Assembly: GCF_030169785.1 (NCBI RefSeq)
Contig: NZ_CP125854.1
Span: 1,674,001 to 1,738,000 of the forward strand
Direction: 5' to 3'
Length of the DNA: 64,000 nucleotides
DNA from: Bdellovibrio sp. 22V
Lineage (GTDB): Bacteria; Bdellovibrionota; Bdellovibrionia; Bdellovibrionales; Bdellovibrionaceae
In this document: piece after piece, positions 10,453 through 18,440 of the stretch
How the letters are laid out: each line of letters begins with the position of its first letter
Position numbering within the stretch: position 1 is the first letter of the stretch
Program-made: the position numbers and the translations under genes
The notes under the pieces: generated by a model
Database searches by the model: none
What the model saw: only the letters and a program-made list of their open reading frames with translations
What the model was told of the DNA's origin: nothing

Positions 10453-11355
10453 ATGGATTTAAATGAAATCATGATTTTTGTTAAAGTCGTTCAGGCGGGA
10501 AGCTTCAATCAAGCCGCGAAACTTTTAGGAATGCCGAACTCCACGGTCAGCGCTAAAGTTTCAGCCCTGGAAAAACGCCTGGGCGTGACACTGCTCCACC
10601 GAACCACTCGAAAATTGCAGATCACGCAGGCCGGGCAAGCTTTTTTCAATCGCAGCCTCACGGCCCTGCAAGAGCTGCAAGGTGCCGAGGCTGAGGTCAC
10701 CTTAAACCAAGGCGAACCGCAGGGTGTTTTGCGACTGACCGCTCCTAGCGTTTTCGGTAGCACGCTTTTACCGGAAGTGATTTCTCAGTATCTTGAGAAA
10801 TATCCCAAAATGACTGTCGATTTGATTTTTGCGGACCGGGTTGTCGACCTTATCTCCGAAGGTGTTGATCTGGCAATTCGCGCGGGCGAACTGCAGGACT
10901 CAACATTGATCGCAAAAAAAATCGGGGTCAGCTATTTTGCGCCCTTCGCCTCGGCGGCTTACTTAAAGAAAAATGGAACTCCGATTCATCCCAAGGATCT
11001 TCGCTCTCATAAGTGTTTGCAATTTGCGCCGTTAGGCCGAGATAAGTGGGAGCTTGTGAATAAAAATAAAAACAAGATCAGCGTCTCTTTGGTGGGAAAA
11101 GTTATCGCGGACGATCTGCATGTCATTAAGGACTTCGCTCTGAATGGCGAAGGGATCGCTCTTCTGCCGACCTTTTTATGCGAAATGGAAACCAAAAAGA
11201 ATCGCTTAGTCCGCATTCTTCCCGAGTGGCGCTCTGACGTGCGCAATATTCACTTCGTCTATCCGCCGCAAAAGTTCCCGGCGCCTAAGTTTCAGGCCTT
11301 TATGGATATCGCCTTAGATGTCCTCAAAAATCGACTCAAGGAGACGGAACTTTAG
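10453..11355 (+). CDS. LysR-family transcriptional regulator
   Basis: The 300-aa length is standard for the family. Residues 1-60 form the winged helix-turn-helix (SFNQAAKLLGMPNSTVSAKV, then LEKRLGVTLLHRTTR), and from about residue 90 a LysR substrate-binding domain follows (LRLTAPSVFGSTLLPEV). The sequence resembles the common CrgA/YhjC-type branch whose ligands are mostly unknown. It is divergent from osmC with an inverted repeat in between, which suggests it governs that gene, perhaps in response to oxidants or electrophiles. GGA lies 6 bp upstream of the ATG. Confidence 0.92.
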   Translation: MDLNEIMIFVKVVQAGSFNQAAKLLGMPNSTVSAKVSALEKRLGVTLLHRTTRKLQITQAGQAFFNRSLTALQELQGAEAEVTLNQGEPQGVLRLTAPSVFGSTLLPEVISQYLEKYPKMTVDLIFADRVVDLISEGVDLAIRAGELQDSTLIAKKIGVSYFAPFASAAYLKKNGTPIHPKDLRSHKCLQFAPLGRDKWELVNKNKNKISVSLVGKVIADDLHVIKDFALNGEGIALLPTFLCEMETKKNRLVRILPEWRSDVRNIHFVYPPQKFPAPKFQAFMDIALDVLKNRLKETEL

Positions 11356-11362
11356 AGTCAGT

Positions 11363-11391
11363 TTGACACCAAACTCTTTGGCCCCTAGTTT
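11363..11391 (+). promoter_or_regulatory. candidate sigma70 promoter for the secreted Cys-module gene
   Basis: A perfect -35 TTGACA (11363-11368), a 17-bp spacer and a weak -10 TAGTTT (11386-11391) lie 35 bp upstream of the start at 11426. Confidence 0.5.
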
Positions 11392-11425
11392 GCTTTAGGA
11401 CTTTTCACCAACCATCGGGGGTCAA

Positions 11426-11968
11426 ATGATGTCAGCTCTAAGAAATTCTGTAATTTTGGTACTTTCTGCCTGTTGTTTCTTCTTCGCGACGAACGCTCAC
11501 GCACAAGATCGCAATGCCGAAAGAATCCGCATTCTTGAATCTCGCGTTTATCAATTAGAAGGCGCGCTTTCCCAAATCAATCAAAGACTGACAAATCTAG
11601 AATATGGGCAACGTCCCCCTCCATTTCCAGAGCCCGGCCGCACTGAAGTTGCTTGTATGATTACGGACTCTGGCTATTCAAAAGTTTTCTTGGGAAAAGG
11701 GCGCGTGAAATTAGAGGCGGAAGCAGCCGCGCGTGAGAGTTGCGGTAAAGCTGTTCACCCTTCCTACTGCCAAGGCTCTATCAAGTGCAGCGATAAAGAA
11801 CCTCTTGTTCGCGGGGCTATCTGTGTGATCACAGATACAGGCTACTCAAAAACTTTCAAAGCGGAAGGCATCACAATTCTTGAGGCCGAATACAAAGCTC
11901 GCAAAGCTTGCGGCGACCAAGTTCATCCTTCGTACTGCACGGGCGCGATTCGCTGCGATTCTTTCTAG
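11426..11968 (+). CDS. secreted protein with coiled coil and two copies of a Cys-containing module
   Basis: No known family was recognised. A signal peptide ends near residue 26 (ATNAHA). Residues about 30-60 have heptad-like spacing (RIRILESRVYQLEGALSQIN), suggesting a short coiled coil, followed by a proline-rich linker. Then the same roughly 45-residue module occurs twice, starting VACMITDSGYSKVF and AICVITDTGYSKTF; each ends with HPSYC and a later Cys and carries four cysteines at matching places, so disulfides are likely in the periplasm. GGGGG lies upstream of two adjacent ATGs; either could be the start. A strong terminator follows. Confidence 0.8.
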   Translation: MMSALRNSVILVLSACCFFFATNAHAQDRNAERIRILESRVYQLEGALSQINQRLTNLEYGQRPPPFPEPGRTEVACMITDSGYSKVFLGKGRVKLEAEAAARESCGKAVHPSYCQGSIKCSDKEPLVRGAICVITDTGYSKTFKAEGITILEAEYKARKACGDQVHPSYCTGAIRCDSF

Positions 11969-11993
11969 GTCTATGAACTGGAGTTTTGAAAAT

Positions 11994-12029
11994 AAAAAAG
12001 GCGTCGATTTTATTCGACGCCTTTTTTTT
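11994..12029. terminator. bidirectional terminator
   Basis: The perfect stem GGCGTCGA/TCGACGCC with a 6-nt loop is flanked by six A on the left and eight T on the right. It sits between the plus-strand Cys-module gene and the minus-strand L,D-transpeptidase gene and can serve both. Confidence 0.9.
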
Positions 12030-12042
12030 GTGCTTCTGGTAT

Positions 12043-12798
12043 TTAGTTCACAGCGTAGATCAAGCTTCCACCTTTAAGGTATTTGATCACTGCTTGGATA
12101 TTCTCCATCGAAACCGCAGGACATCCCCAGCTTCTTCCCTGTTTCACGTTGGTGTCTTGCACGTAGTTCGCTCCGTGAATAACAACCGCTCTTGAACGCG
12201 CCTTGGAGTTGGTGGAAGAAAGTCCGTCTAAACGAAGAGACAAACCGTGCGCACCGTAATAAGTTTCGGCCGTGCGATAGTAACCCAGCGAACTCGCGTG
12301 CGCGCCCGATGTGTTGCTAAACTTTTCCGCAAAACCGTCATGATTCGCGTCAGAGCCTTTGCCGTGAGCCACCCGAATAGACCAAACTTCACCCGTCTTC
12401 ATGCTGACGATGTAAAAACGCGGCTCCGAAGAATTCTTCGAGAAATCAATCACGGAAATATAATCTTGATTTCTAAATCCATTTTTATTCGCCTCAAAAT
12501 AAACTAAAGCATCCGCCAAAGCTTTTGTGGGCACAACCCGTGTTGGATCCACGTAGCTGTATTTTTGTAGAATCCCCTCGCGCTGACCCGCATTCAAATT
12601 TGCGGAAGCATCTTGAGGGATTTGCGCCGCCGCTTGATCATCGCCGACCGGCTGCTCTTGAACTGTGTCATCTGGCAAACTAGGTAGATCTGCCGCATTG
12701 CTGTTGGAGCCGCATGCCCCAAGGGTTAAGAAAGAAGTGATGAGTAAAAGCGTTCCAAAACGTACAAGCAAAGTTTTGTTAGCATCAGCAATTTGCAT
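12043..12798 (-). CDS. L,D-transpeptidase-like lipoprotein (YkuD_2 family)
   Basis: The predicted role is to act on peptidoglycan stem peptides by L,D-transpeptidation. The start at 12798 has a clear GGAGG 4 bp upstream; a longer reading from 12828 lacks this. The N-terminus carries a lipobox (LTLGAC), so the mature protein is lipid-anchored, followed by a low-complexity linker. The catalytic region covers the last 160 residues, with AVVIHGANY and the Cys motif SWGCPAVSM, as in the YkuD_2 branch (murein L,D-transpeptidase catalytic domain family). Bdellovibrio genomes are rich in L,D-transpeptidases, which have been linked to wall changes during predation. It stands alone, convergent with the upstream gene. 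Confidence 0.87.
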   Translation of the reverse strand: MQIADANKTLLVRFGTLLLITSFLTLGACGSNSNAADLPSLPDDTVQEQPVGDDQAAAQIPQDASANLNAGQREGILQKYSYVDPTRVVPTKALADALVYFEANKNGFRNQDYISVIDFSKNSSEPRFYIVSMKTGEVWSIRVAHGKGSDANHDGFAEKFSNTSGAHASSLGYYRTAETYYGAHGLSLRLDGLSSTNSKARSRAVVIHGANYVQDTNVKQGRSWGCPAVSMENIQAVIKYLKGGSLIYAVN

Positions 12799-13001
12799 TC
12801 GTCCTCCGTGAACTTTGTTGTTGTGCATGGAGAAACCTTAGCGGAAGAAAATTACAGAAAGGAAAAAATCATTGCTGAAACATTAAGAATAGGACCTAGT
12901 ACCTAAGATGATTTGAGGAGATCTTTGAACGCGCAAGAATTTTGTGTCATCGCACACAACAAGGTTTGTCAAGACACATAGAGGGCAATGGAAATTAGAA
13001 A

Positions 13002-14726
13002 CTATTCAAAAATTTTTTCGCGAATATTCCAGAACTGTTTGTGCTTTCTAGCAATCACAAACATCGGCATACGAAAGTTTTTTTGAAGAGCAAACGCCTC
13101 GTCAAGGTTGCGCACGGACATTTTCTTTTCCGGAACCCGAGCGTGCATGCGAATAAAGTTGAAATAAAAAGCCCGGCAATCTTCGGAAGAGTTCAAATAA
13201 AAATATTCTTTAAGAACTTGCGCGTCTGCATCGTAGTAATGCACTTCCAGGCGCGGAGTTCCCTTCTTATCCATTGTTTTATGGAAAGCCATGGTTTCAA
13301 CGCGCATCACGTGCGCATCTTTTAGCAGCATGGCCTCTTTAAGCTTCTTATCTGTATCCACCAAGACATTTGCACACGAAGCACACTGGCGAGCCGCGAT
13401 GTCATTCTCTTCACCGCATTTCTCACAGCGCTTGAAGCGAAAACGAAAACCGCACTCGTCCAATTCTTTCGTCACCGGATCTTCGAAAGCTGCTTTGCAT
13501 TTTCGCCCATAGTGCTCAATAAGCTGTCCCTCGGGATCGACGAGTCCCCAAAAGTGATTCGTAACCCCGCACTGCGGGCACACGATTTCCACGCTAACGG
13601 ATTCTTTGTTCGGTTTATCGTCGTCAATTTCGGGAGAATAAATATCATGTCCTTGTCCCGTATAATCCAGAATCAAACAATCCGATTTTCCGGGGCTTAA
13701 GCGCAAACCGCGGCCGATGATTTGCTGGTAAAGACTGACAGACTCCGTCGGGCGAAGAATTGCAATAACATCCACATGAGGCGCATCGAAGCCCGTCGTC
13801 AAAACAGAAACATTGACCAGATATTTCAGTTTTTGCGCCTTAAACGCTTCAATAATTTCGTCGCGCTCCTGGTCAGGTGTATCCCCGACCACCAATGCCG
13901 CAACGTAAGGAGGCAAGCTCTGCATGATCTCGATGGCGTGATTTACTGAGCTGGTGAAAATCATCACACCTTTACGGTCCGCCGCCATATCGATGATGTT
14001 TTTGATAATAAGAGGCGTGATTCGTTTTTGATCTTTAAGCAGCGCTTCAACCTGCGCCATCACAAAACGCCCGTGCTGCAATTTTAAACTGGAAAAATCA
14101 TAACACGCCACCGGCGAGTCGATCTTCACAGGCGGAGTCAAAAACTTGTTCTTAATAAGATAACGGACGGAAAGTTCATAGATGCATTTCTTAAAGAACC
14201 GCTCTTCGTGAGTTTGCTGCAGTTTTTTCTCTGTATGGTATTGATAAATCCAGCCCAAACCCAAACGGTACGGTGTCGCTGTTAATCCCAGAATACACAA
14301 ACCTGGATTCAGCTCTTGAAGCTTCGTTATAACTTGCAGGTATTGGGTTTCACCATCGACGGAAACGCGATGACACTCGTCAATGACCAGCAAAGAAAAA
14401 TTCTGAAAGAAATCTTCAGGTGCGCGCGCAATGGATTGAATGCTGCCAAAGATGACCTTGTGATCCATTTCTTTGCGGTTCAATCCGGCCGAAAAAATTC
14501 CTGCCTCTAAACCGAACGAAACGTATTTAGCGTGGTTCTGCTCTACCAGTTCGCGAACGTGCGCTAAAACTAAAACCCTCCCCTTTGCCAAACGCGCAAG
14601 CTCGGCGATGACCAAACTTTTCCCGGCCCCCGTCGGTAAAACAACCACAGCCGGGGATTTCTCTTGGCGAAAATGGCGCAGCGTCGCCTGCACGGCTTCT
14701 TGTTGATAGGAGCGGAGCTGATACAT
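13002..14726 (-). CDS. radD: RadD-family DEAD/DEAH-box DNA repair helicase-like protein
   Basis: RadD (YejH) is a superfamily 2 ATPase in DNA double-strand break repair. The 574 aa closely match the E. coli length. Visible in order: QQEAVQATLRHFR, Walker A PTGAGKS near residues 27-33, DECH Walker B, LGLTATP, then the second RecA-like domain ending in QQIIGRGLRLSPGKSDCLILDY, followed by zinc-binding cysteines (CPQCGV and CEKCGEENDIAARQCASC). The C-terminal region matches the family end (FVIARKHKQFWNIREKIFE). No clear ribosome binding site precedes the ATG. It lies 24 bp downstream of the exported methyltransferase-like gene on the same strand. Confidence 0.93.
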   Translation of the reverse strand: MYQLRSYQQEAVQATLRHFRQEKSPAVVVLPTGAGKSLVIAELARLAKGRVLVLAHVRELVEQNHAKYVSFGLEAGIFSAGLNRKEMDHKVIFGSIQSIARAPEDFFQNFSLLVIDECHRVSVDGETQYLQVITKLQELNPGLCILGLTATPYRLGLGWIYQYHTEKKLQQTHEERFFKKCIYELSVRYLIKNKFLTPPVKIDSPVACYDFSSLKLQHGRFVMAQVEALLKDQKRITPLIIKNIIDMAADRKGVMIFTSSVNHAIEIMQSLPPYVAALVVGDTPDQERDEIIEAFKAQKLKYLVNVSVLTTGFDAPHVDVIAILRPTESVSLYQQIIGRGLRLSPGKSDCLILDYTGQGHDIYSPEIDDDKPNKESVSVEIVCPQCGVTNHFWGLVDPEGQLIEHYGRKCKAAFEDPVTKELDECGFRFRFKRCEKCGEENDIAARQCASCANVLVDTDKKLKEAMLLKDAHVMRVETMAFHKTMDKKGTPRLEVHYYDADAQVLKEYFYLNSSEDCRAFYFNFIRMHARVPEKKMSVRNLDEAFALQKNFRMPMFVIARKHKQFWNIREKIFE

Positions 14727-14750
14727 AGGAATATATAAGCTTAAGAAGGC

Positions 14751-15506
14751 CTAAGGGACCACTCTAAAAGATCGTGATGGCGGAGCATCATCTTTATACT
14801 TCAAAAGCTCGAGCTGAGGAACGGTAACATTCTCTTTTTCTTTTGTGATTTTGATTGTGCCATAGCGGCCTTCCACACGTAACCCGTCAATGGTTGCCAA
14901 AAAATCAATTAACGAAAGAGACGTTTTCTCGCTGACTCGAACGCTGGTGTGATAGTTCGACGCATAAATATAAAACTCTCCCTTTACATTCATCATGTCG
15001 AAAACCTTTTGCAGGGACGTATGCAAATCGTGAGTGTAAGACACCACACCAAAGACGTCGGTCACAAGATCCGCTTTCTTCCAAGTATGTGTCGGTTGCG
15101 TTTCAAAAGCCCCTTCTTTGACTTGTAATTTCCCGTCAAACTTCGGCGGCGAGAACCAACGATCCAGTTTATAAGCGACGGCTGTCGCTTGCGCAGCAGA
15201 CTGCGAATGAGGAAAGGATTTTATATAGGCGATTTGCGCATTGGCTTTACCGGCACCAAGATCGATCCAATGCTGCTCCGGGGAGAGTTTTTGCAGGCTG
15301 TCTTTAAAATCTTTATGAAGAACTTCGCCATATTCGAAGAGGTCGCGATTCGTAACAAATTTATTCTTTTGCACTCGCGCGGAAATTTCCCAATGGCTAA
15401 CAAGGAAAAGTGAAGAGCACTGCTCCGCCGCTGCCGCCGCACTCGAAGTGCCAACGCCAGAAAACAATATGACAAAGCCGACCACCGCATTTAGAAAATG
15501 TCTCAA
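14751..15506 (-). CDS. exported protein with a SAM-methyltransferase-like fold signature
   Basis: I cannot assign a function. The N-terminus looks like a Sec signal peptide (FVILFSGVGTSSAAAAAEQ), yet the mature part contains IDLGAGKANAQIAYI, resembling motif I of class I SAM-dependent methyltransferases, then VTDVFGVVSYTHDLHTSLQKVF and FYIYASNYHT, which fit later strands of that fold. SAM is not normally available outside the cytoplasm, so it may be a repurposed fold, or the N-terminus may be a membrane anchor. The TTG start at 15506 is supported by GGTGAGGT 7 bp upstream. radD follows 24 bp downstream. Confidence 0.65.
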   Translation of the reverse strand: MRHFLNAVVGFVILFSGVGTSSAAAAAEQCSSLFLVSHWEISARVQKNKFVTNRDLFEYGEVLHKDFKDSLQKLSPEQHWIDLGAGKANAQIAYIKSFPHSQSAAQATAVAYKLDRWFSPPKFDGKLQVKEGAFETQPTHTWKKADLVTDVFGVVSYTHDLHTSLQKVFDMMNVKGEFYIYASNYHTSVRVSEKTSLSLIDFLATIDGLRVEGRYGTIKITKEKENVTVPQLELLKYKDDAPPSRSFRVVP

Positions 15507-15634
15507 AATGATACCTCACCTTTTCACTCTAAAGAAGTGCAAGGACGAGACTCGGTCGGCATTAATATATTGGATTTCAAGAGGCCTTCCCTGCCTAAGT
15601 TGCCCAATTTCGGCAGATGAAAAGAGTCTGAATT

Positions 15635-15657
15635 AAAAAAGCGGCCCAGCGACCGCT
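15635..15657 (-). terminator. weak terminator for the small basic protein gene
   Basis: Read on the minus strand, a short AGCGG/CCGCT stem is followed by six T. It lies 34 bp past the stop at 15691. The stem is short, so confidence is moderate. Confidence 0.5.
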
Positions 15658-15690
15658 CTTTGCGTGCAAGTAATGGGTGAACGCGCAAGA

Positions 15691-15879
15691 TTATGCGCGA
15701 TTCTTTTTGCTGGGCGAGCCCGGATGTTTTGCTTCGTTCATTTCGGCTTCTTCCCGTTTTGCGGATGGACTGGGATGATCCATTTGTTTATTGCGACTTT
15801 GTTGGTGTTGCGCTTTCAAAGCGCCATCGTACCTCTTGCTCGTTTGACTGAAGCCTCTGTTCTTATGATGACCCGACAT
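15691..15879 (-). CDS. small basic hydrophilic protein (62 aa)
   Basis: A textbook AGGAGGT lies 4 bp upstream of the ATG at 15879, which fixes the start; the frame extends further upstream but without such a signal. The product has no hydrophobic segment and is rich in Lys, Arg, Ser, His and Gln (SGHHKNRGFSQTSKRYDG and a C-terminal PSKKNRA), suggesting an intrinsically disordered or nucleic-acid binding peptide. No family is recognised. It is divergent, across 210 bp, from another small basic protein (16090-16368), so the two may share a regulatory region and a stress-type role. Confidence 0.7.
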   Translation of the reverse strand: MSGHHKNRGFSQTSKRYDGALKAQHQQSRNKQMDHPSPSAKREEAEMNEAKHPGSPSKKNRA

Positions 15880-16089
15880 AACCACCTCCTGCGCCTTAGG
15901 ATAACAATTCTCATTTCTTCGAGAAACAGACGGAAGGCCGAATGAACTTTCGGTCTTCGTAAGATTTGCGGGCAAAGGTAGGGCTGCGAATGAAAGAACC
16001 TTCGCGCTCTTGTTAAGATACGGGGTTTTCGTTCTGATATGACAAAATAATTCCTGTTAGCATGAACTTACCGAGTCAAGGAGGACATC

Positions 16090-16368
16090 ATGCCACAAGG
16101 TTCAAAAGAGAAATACACCAGCAAGCAAAAACGCCAAGCACATCACATCGAAGAGGGAGCAAAAAAAAGAGGTTACTCCTCGAAGAGAGCTGCGCAGATC
16201 GGCTGGGCCACCGTGAATAAAGAAACAGGCGGCGCAGGAAAGTCTGTGAAGAACACGTCTCCTTCGAAAAAAGGCGGACATAAAGGCGGCAAAGCCACGT
16301 CATCTCATGCAAGCCGCGTTCGTGCTGCAAAGAAGGGATGGGAAACAAGACGCCGTCATATGCACTAA
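16090..16368 (+). CDS. KGG-rich small basic protein, often labelled 'plasmid stabilization protein'
   Basis: The 92-aa protein begins MPQGSKEKYTSKQKRQAHHI and continues with HIEEGAKKRG, WATVNKETGG and a KKGGHKGGK stretch, ending in AAKKGWETRRR. This pattern matches a widespread family of small proteins commonly annotated as plasmid stabilization protein, though evidence for that role is thin. It is highly positively charged, likely DNA- or RNA-binding, and cytoplasmic. A ribosome binding site (AAGGAGGA) lies 6 bp before the ATG. It is divergent from the 62-aa basic protein; a hairpin lies downstream. Confidence 0.8.
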   Translation: MPQGSKEKYTSKQKRQAHHIEEGAKKRGYSSKRAAQIGWATVNKETGGAGKSVKNTSPSKKGGHKGGKATSSHASRVRAAKKGWETRRRHMH

Positions 16369-16392
16369 CCTCGTCGAATTCCCCAAAAGACA

Positions 16393-16448
16393 GGAGCCTC
16401 GCACATGTTTAGCTTTTTAGATTCGACAGCTTAACAAGCAGAGGCTCC
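16393..16448. other. long imperfect hairpin between convergent genes
   Basis: Outer arms GGAGCCTC (16393-16400) and GAGGCTCC (16441-16448) pair perfectly. Inside them, TGTTTAGCT (16406-16414) and AGCTTAACA (16428-16436) pair with one mismatch. The stacked structure lies between the KGG protein gene and the M15 peptidase gene and may terminate both, but T-runs are poor, so another RNA role is possible. Confidence 0.5.
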
Positions 16449-16468
16449 GTAGAGATTTTTATAAAGTC

Positions 16469-17197
16469 TTAGCGGCAGCTTTTGCCCCAGGTGTTGGCAA
16501 GTCTGTCGCCGACACCGATGTGTAAAGAAGAGCTACCATAGTGACCAATTGCACGAAGACGCTTTTGCGCGCGCATTTTGCAAAGTTCACGGAAAGCGCG
16601 ATCTGCTTCGCTATTACTGCCAAAACGCACGTCAATCGAAGTTCCATAAGGATGACGGCCTTTCGCTCCGCCTACATTTTTGTTGTAGGGCTCGGGTCTC
16701 CACCAATTATAGATTTGGCTGACTTTAATTCCTTTTGCTGTCAGATCTTGAATGATCTTAACGGCCTCGACGGGATACTTCCAAGTGTTCTCGTCGGGGT
16801 GAATGAGGTTGTGTGGCTGACTGGAACCATAAGTACAACGGAATGTATTCACACTGCGAGGATTCGGGCGCACTAACTGATCACACCAGTAGGAGCCATT
16901 TGTCTGGGCGGCACAGTATCGCAAAAATTCATCTTTCTTATCTGTTCCTGCATTCACTTGAGCTTTTTGCGAGGAAGAAGCTCTTACGCAGCCTAGGCTT
17001 TGCAACTCTTCGCTGACGGGACTCTCGCCATGAATATGATCCGCAATATCTTCACTATCTGTGTCTACAGGAGCTTCGGTAGCGTTCTCTGCCGTATTGC
17101 TAGAAAACTCATCATTTCCATTTCCGCCACCTTGACAACCGGCCAACGCCAAGCTCAGAGCGAATACGAGAGCGATTCCATTTAGCTTTACTTTCAT
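16469..17197 (-). CDS. lipoprotein with M15-type peptidoglycan peptidase domain
   Basis: The predicted product is an envelope-anchored zinc peptidase of the M15/Hedgehog-like fold. The N-terminus has a lipobox (LALAGC) near residue 20, followed by an acidic low-complexity linker. The C-terminal half contains the fold's zinc-ligand pattern: HPYGTSIDV (H-x6-D) and, later, LHIGVGD. Several Cys residues (for example CVRASS, CAAQTN, WCDQLV, FRCTYG, ELCKMR, KSCR) may form disulfides. AAGGAGA lies 4 bp upstream of the ATG. Family members are D,D- or L,D-carboxypeptidases or dipeptidases; substrate here is unknown. It stands alone on the minus strand. Confidence 0.75.
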   Translation of the reverse strand: MKVKLNGIALVFALSLALAGCQGGGNGNDEFSSNTAENATEAPVDTDSEDIADHIHGESPVSEELQSLGCVRASSSQKAQVNAGTDKKDEFLRYCAAQTNGSYWCDQLVRPNPRSVNTFRCTYGSSQPHNLIHPDENTWKYPVEAVKIIQDLTAKGIKVSQIYNWWRPEPYNKNVGGAKGRHPYGTSIDVRFGSNSEADRAFRELCKMRAQKRLRAIGHYGSSSLHIGVGDRLANTWGKSCR

Positions 17198-17338
17198 CTG
17201 TTCTCCTTCGTTACTATTAAGTAATGAAGTGACAGACTACACAGTCGCTTAAATTTTTCGCCACCCTCGCCCCGGTCTTTCTGGTGGAAAGGCCCGGTTA
17301 AAGTGAGGAAGTCCTAGTTTAGATCAGAGTATATTCAC

Positions 17339-17599
17339 TTACTGCCGCTGCACTTGCTGTTTGCGCGCGTGATCGACGACACCTTTAAATCCCGCATGGC
17401 GTGAGCAGCTTGCACAACAATATATTTTTTCTTCAACCTGCACACCATGTCCCAGAATTTTCACTCCACAATGCAAACAAGTCGGCGCCAATTTATGGGC
17501 TGCGCACTCGAAACTGTCGAACCAATGCGAAGTTCCGTTCTTAAATTTGACTTCGAACACATCCTCATACTCGTTGCCACAGCTTTCACATTTTTTCAT
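17339..17599 (-). CDS. small zinc-ribbon protein (86 aa)
   Basis: The start at 17599 has GGAGG 6 bp upstream; the longer frame to 17701 has no such signal. The product begins MKKCESCGNEYEDVF and carries Cys pairs at CESCG, FECAAHKLAPTCLHC, and CCASCSRH, arranged as two metal sites, probably zinc. The middle DSFECAAHKLAPTCLHCG resembles a widespread small conserved protein family in soil bacteria without firm function. It is cytoplasmic by lack of a signal. It is divergent from the solute-binding protein gene at 17700 with a 100-bp spacer. Confidence 0.75.
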   Translation of the reverse strand: MKKCESCGNEYEDVFEVKFKNGTSHWFDSFECAAHKLAPTCLHCGVKILGHGVQVEEKIYCCASCSRHAGFKGVVDHARKQQVQRQ

Positions 17600-17699
17600 A
17601 AGCATCCTCCGACATTGAAAATGCTTAGCTTTTTTTCCGAGTACAAGATGTATGATTTCATGGCTTGTACTCCCTGCGCAGTCCATGTAACCTGCTCCC

Positions 17700-18440
17700 A
17701 TGAAGAGCCTCGTGTTTCTTTCGTTTTTTCTATCTCCTTTTTGCGCACTATCAAAAGAGGCCCCCGTCCCGACATTGAATTTCGGCGTTAATATGGACTA
17801 CGCTCTTCCATTGGTGGGCATACAAAGACCCAACAACGGCCCCGAACTCACAACCGGCATTTTAAAAGATCTCGGCGAAGCGTTGAGTCAAGAAATGGGC
17901 TATAACCCGCGTTGGATTCTTCTGCCCAAAAAAAGAGTGGCCCCAAGCCTGGCTTCGGGGAACGTGCAGATTCTGTGTCATTTGAATGAAGTCTGGCAAC
18001 CCGCGATCAAAGACGAAGTGTGGTGGAGTCAAGAGATCTACAGAAGTACGAACTTGATTGTTTACACGACAGCAAAACCGATTCGCTCATTGGCGGATTT
18101 AAATGGAGAACGGGTTGGGACCGTTTTGAATTTCGTCTATCAAAATCTCGACAGCTCTTTCGCGAAAAAAACAATCCTTCGCGAAGACGGCCCAAACAAC
18201 GAAAGCAATATCCGCAAACTCCTTAACGGACGTCTTGATTACGTGGCCATGTCGAATCTTGAATTCAACTACTATAAGAAGATTTATCCTTCTTTGAAAG
18301 AGACCGATCTAGGCATGGATAACGTTATGACGAAATGTGCGGTCTCGAAAAAATCTAAGCTGAGTATTGACCAGGTCAACAGAGCTCTTTCTTCTCTTAA
18401 AAAGAACGGCACGATTGAAAAGATTTTAAGATCTTATTAA
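17700..18440 (+). CDS. periplasmic solute-binding protein, family 3 type
   Basis: The 246-aa protein has a signal peptide (LVFLSFFLSPFCALS) and the type-3 periplasmic binding fold as in amino-acid receptors: an N-terminal lobe strand LNFGVNMDYALPLVG, PIRSLADLNGERVGTVLNF and a C-terminal ALSSLKKNGTIEKIL helix. No ABC permease or ATPase gene is adjacent, so it is an orphan that may bind a ligand for sensing or partner with a distant transporter. There is no obvious ribosome binding site. Its stop codon overlaps the stop of lplA tail to tail by a few bases. Confidence 0.82.
   Translation: MKSLVFLSFFLSPFCALSKEAPVPTLNFGVNMDYALPLVGIQRPNNGPELTTGILKDLGEALSQEMGYNPRWILLPKKRVAPSLASGNVQILCHLNEVWQPAIKDEVWWSQEIYRSTNLIVYTTAKPIRSLADLNGERVGTVLNFVYQNLDSSFAKKTILREDGPNNESNIRKLLNGRLDYVAMSNLEFNYYKKIYPSLKETDLGMDNVMTKCAVSKKSKLSIDQVNRALSSLKKNGTIEKILRSY

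Noticed and set aside
12926-12979. 18-codon ORF with a GAGGAG upstream between the L,D-transpeptidase and radD genes
   Set aside because: It is too short and has no support beyond the ribosome-binding-like sequence.
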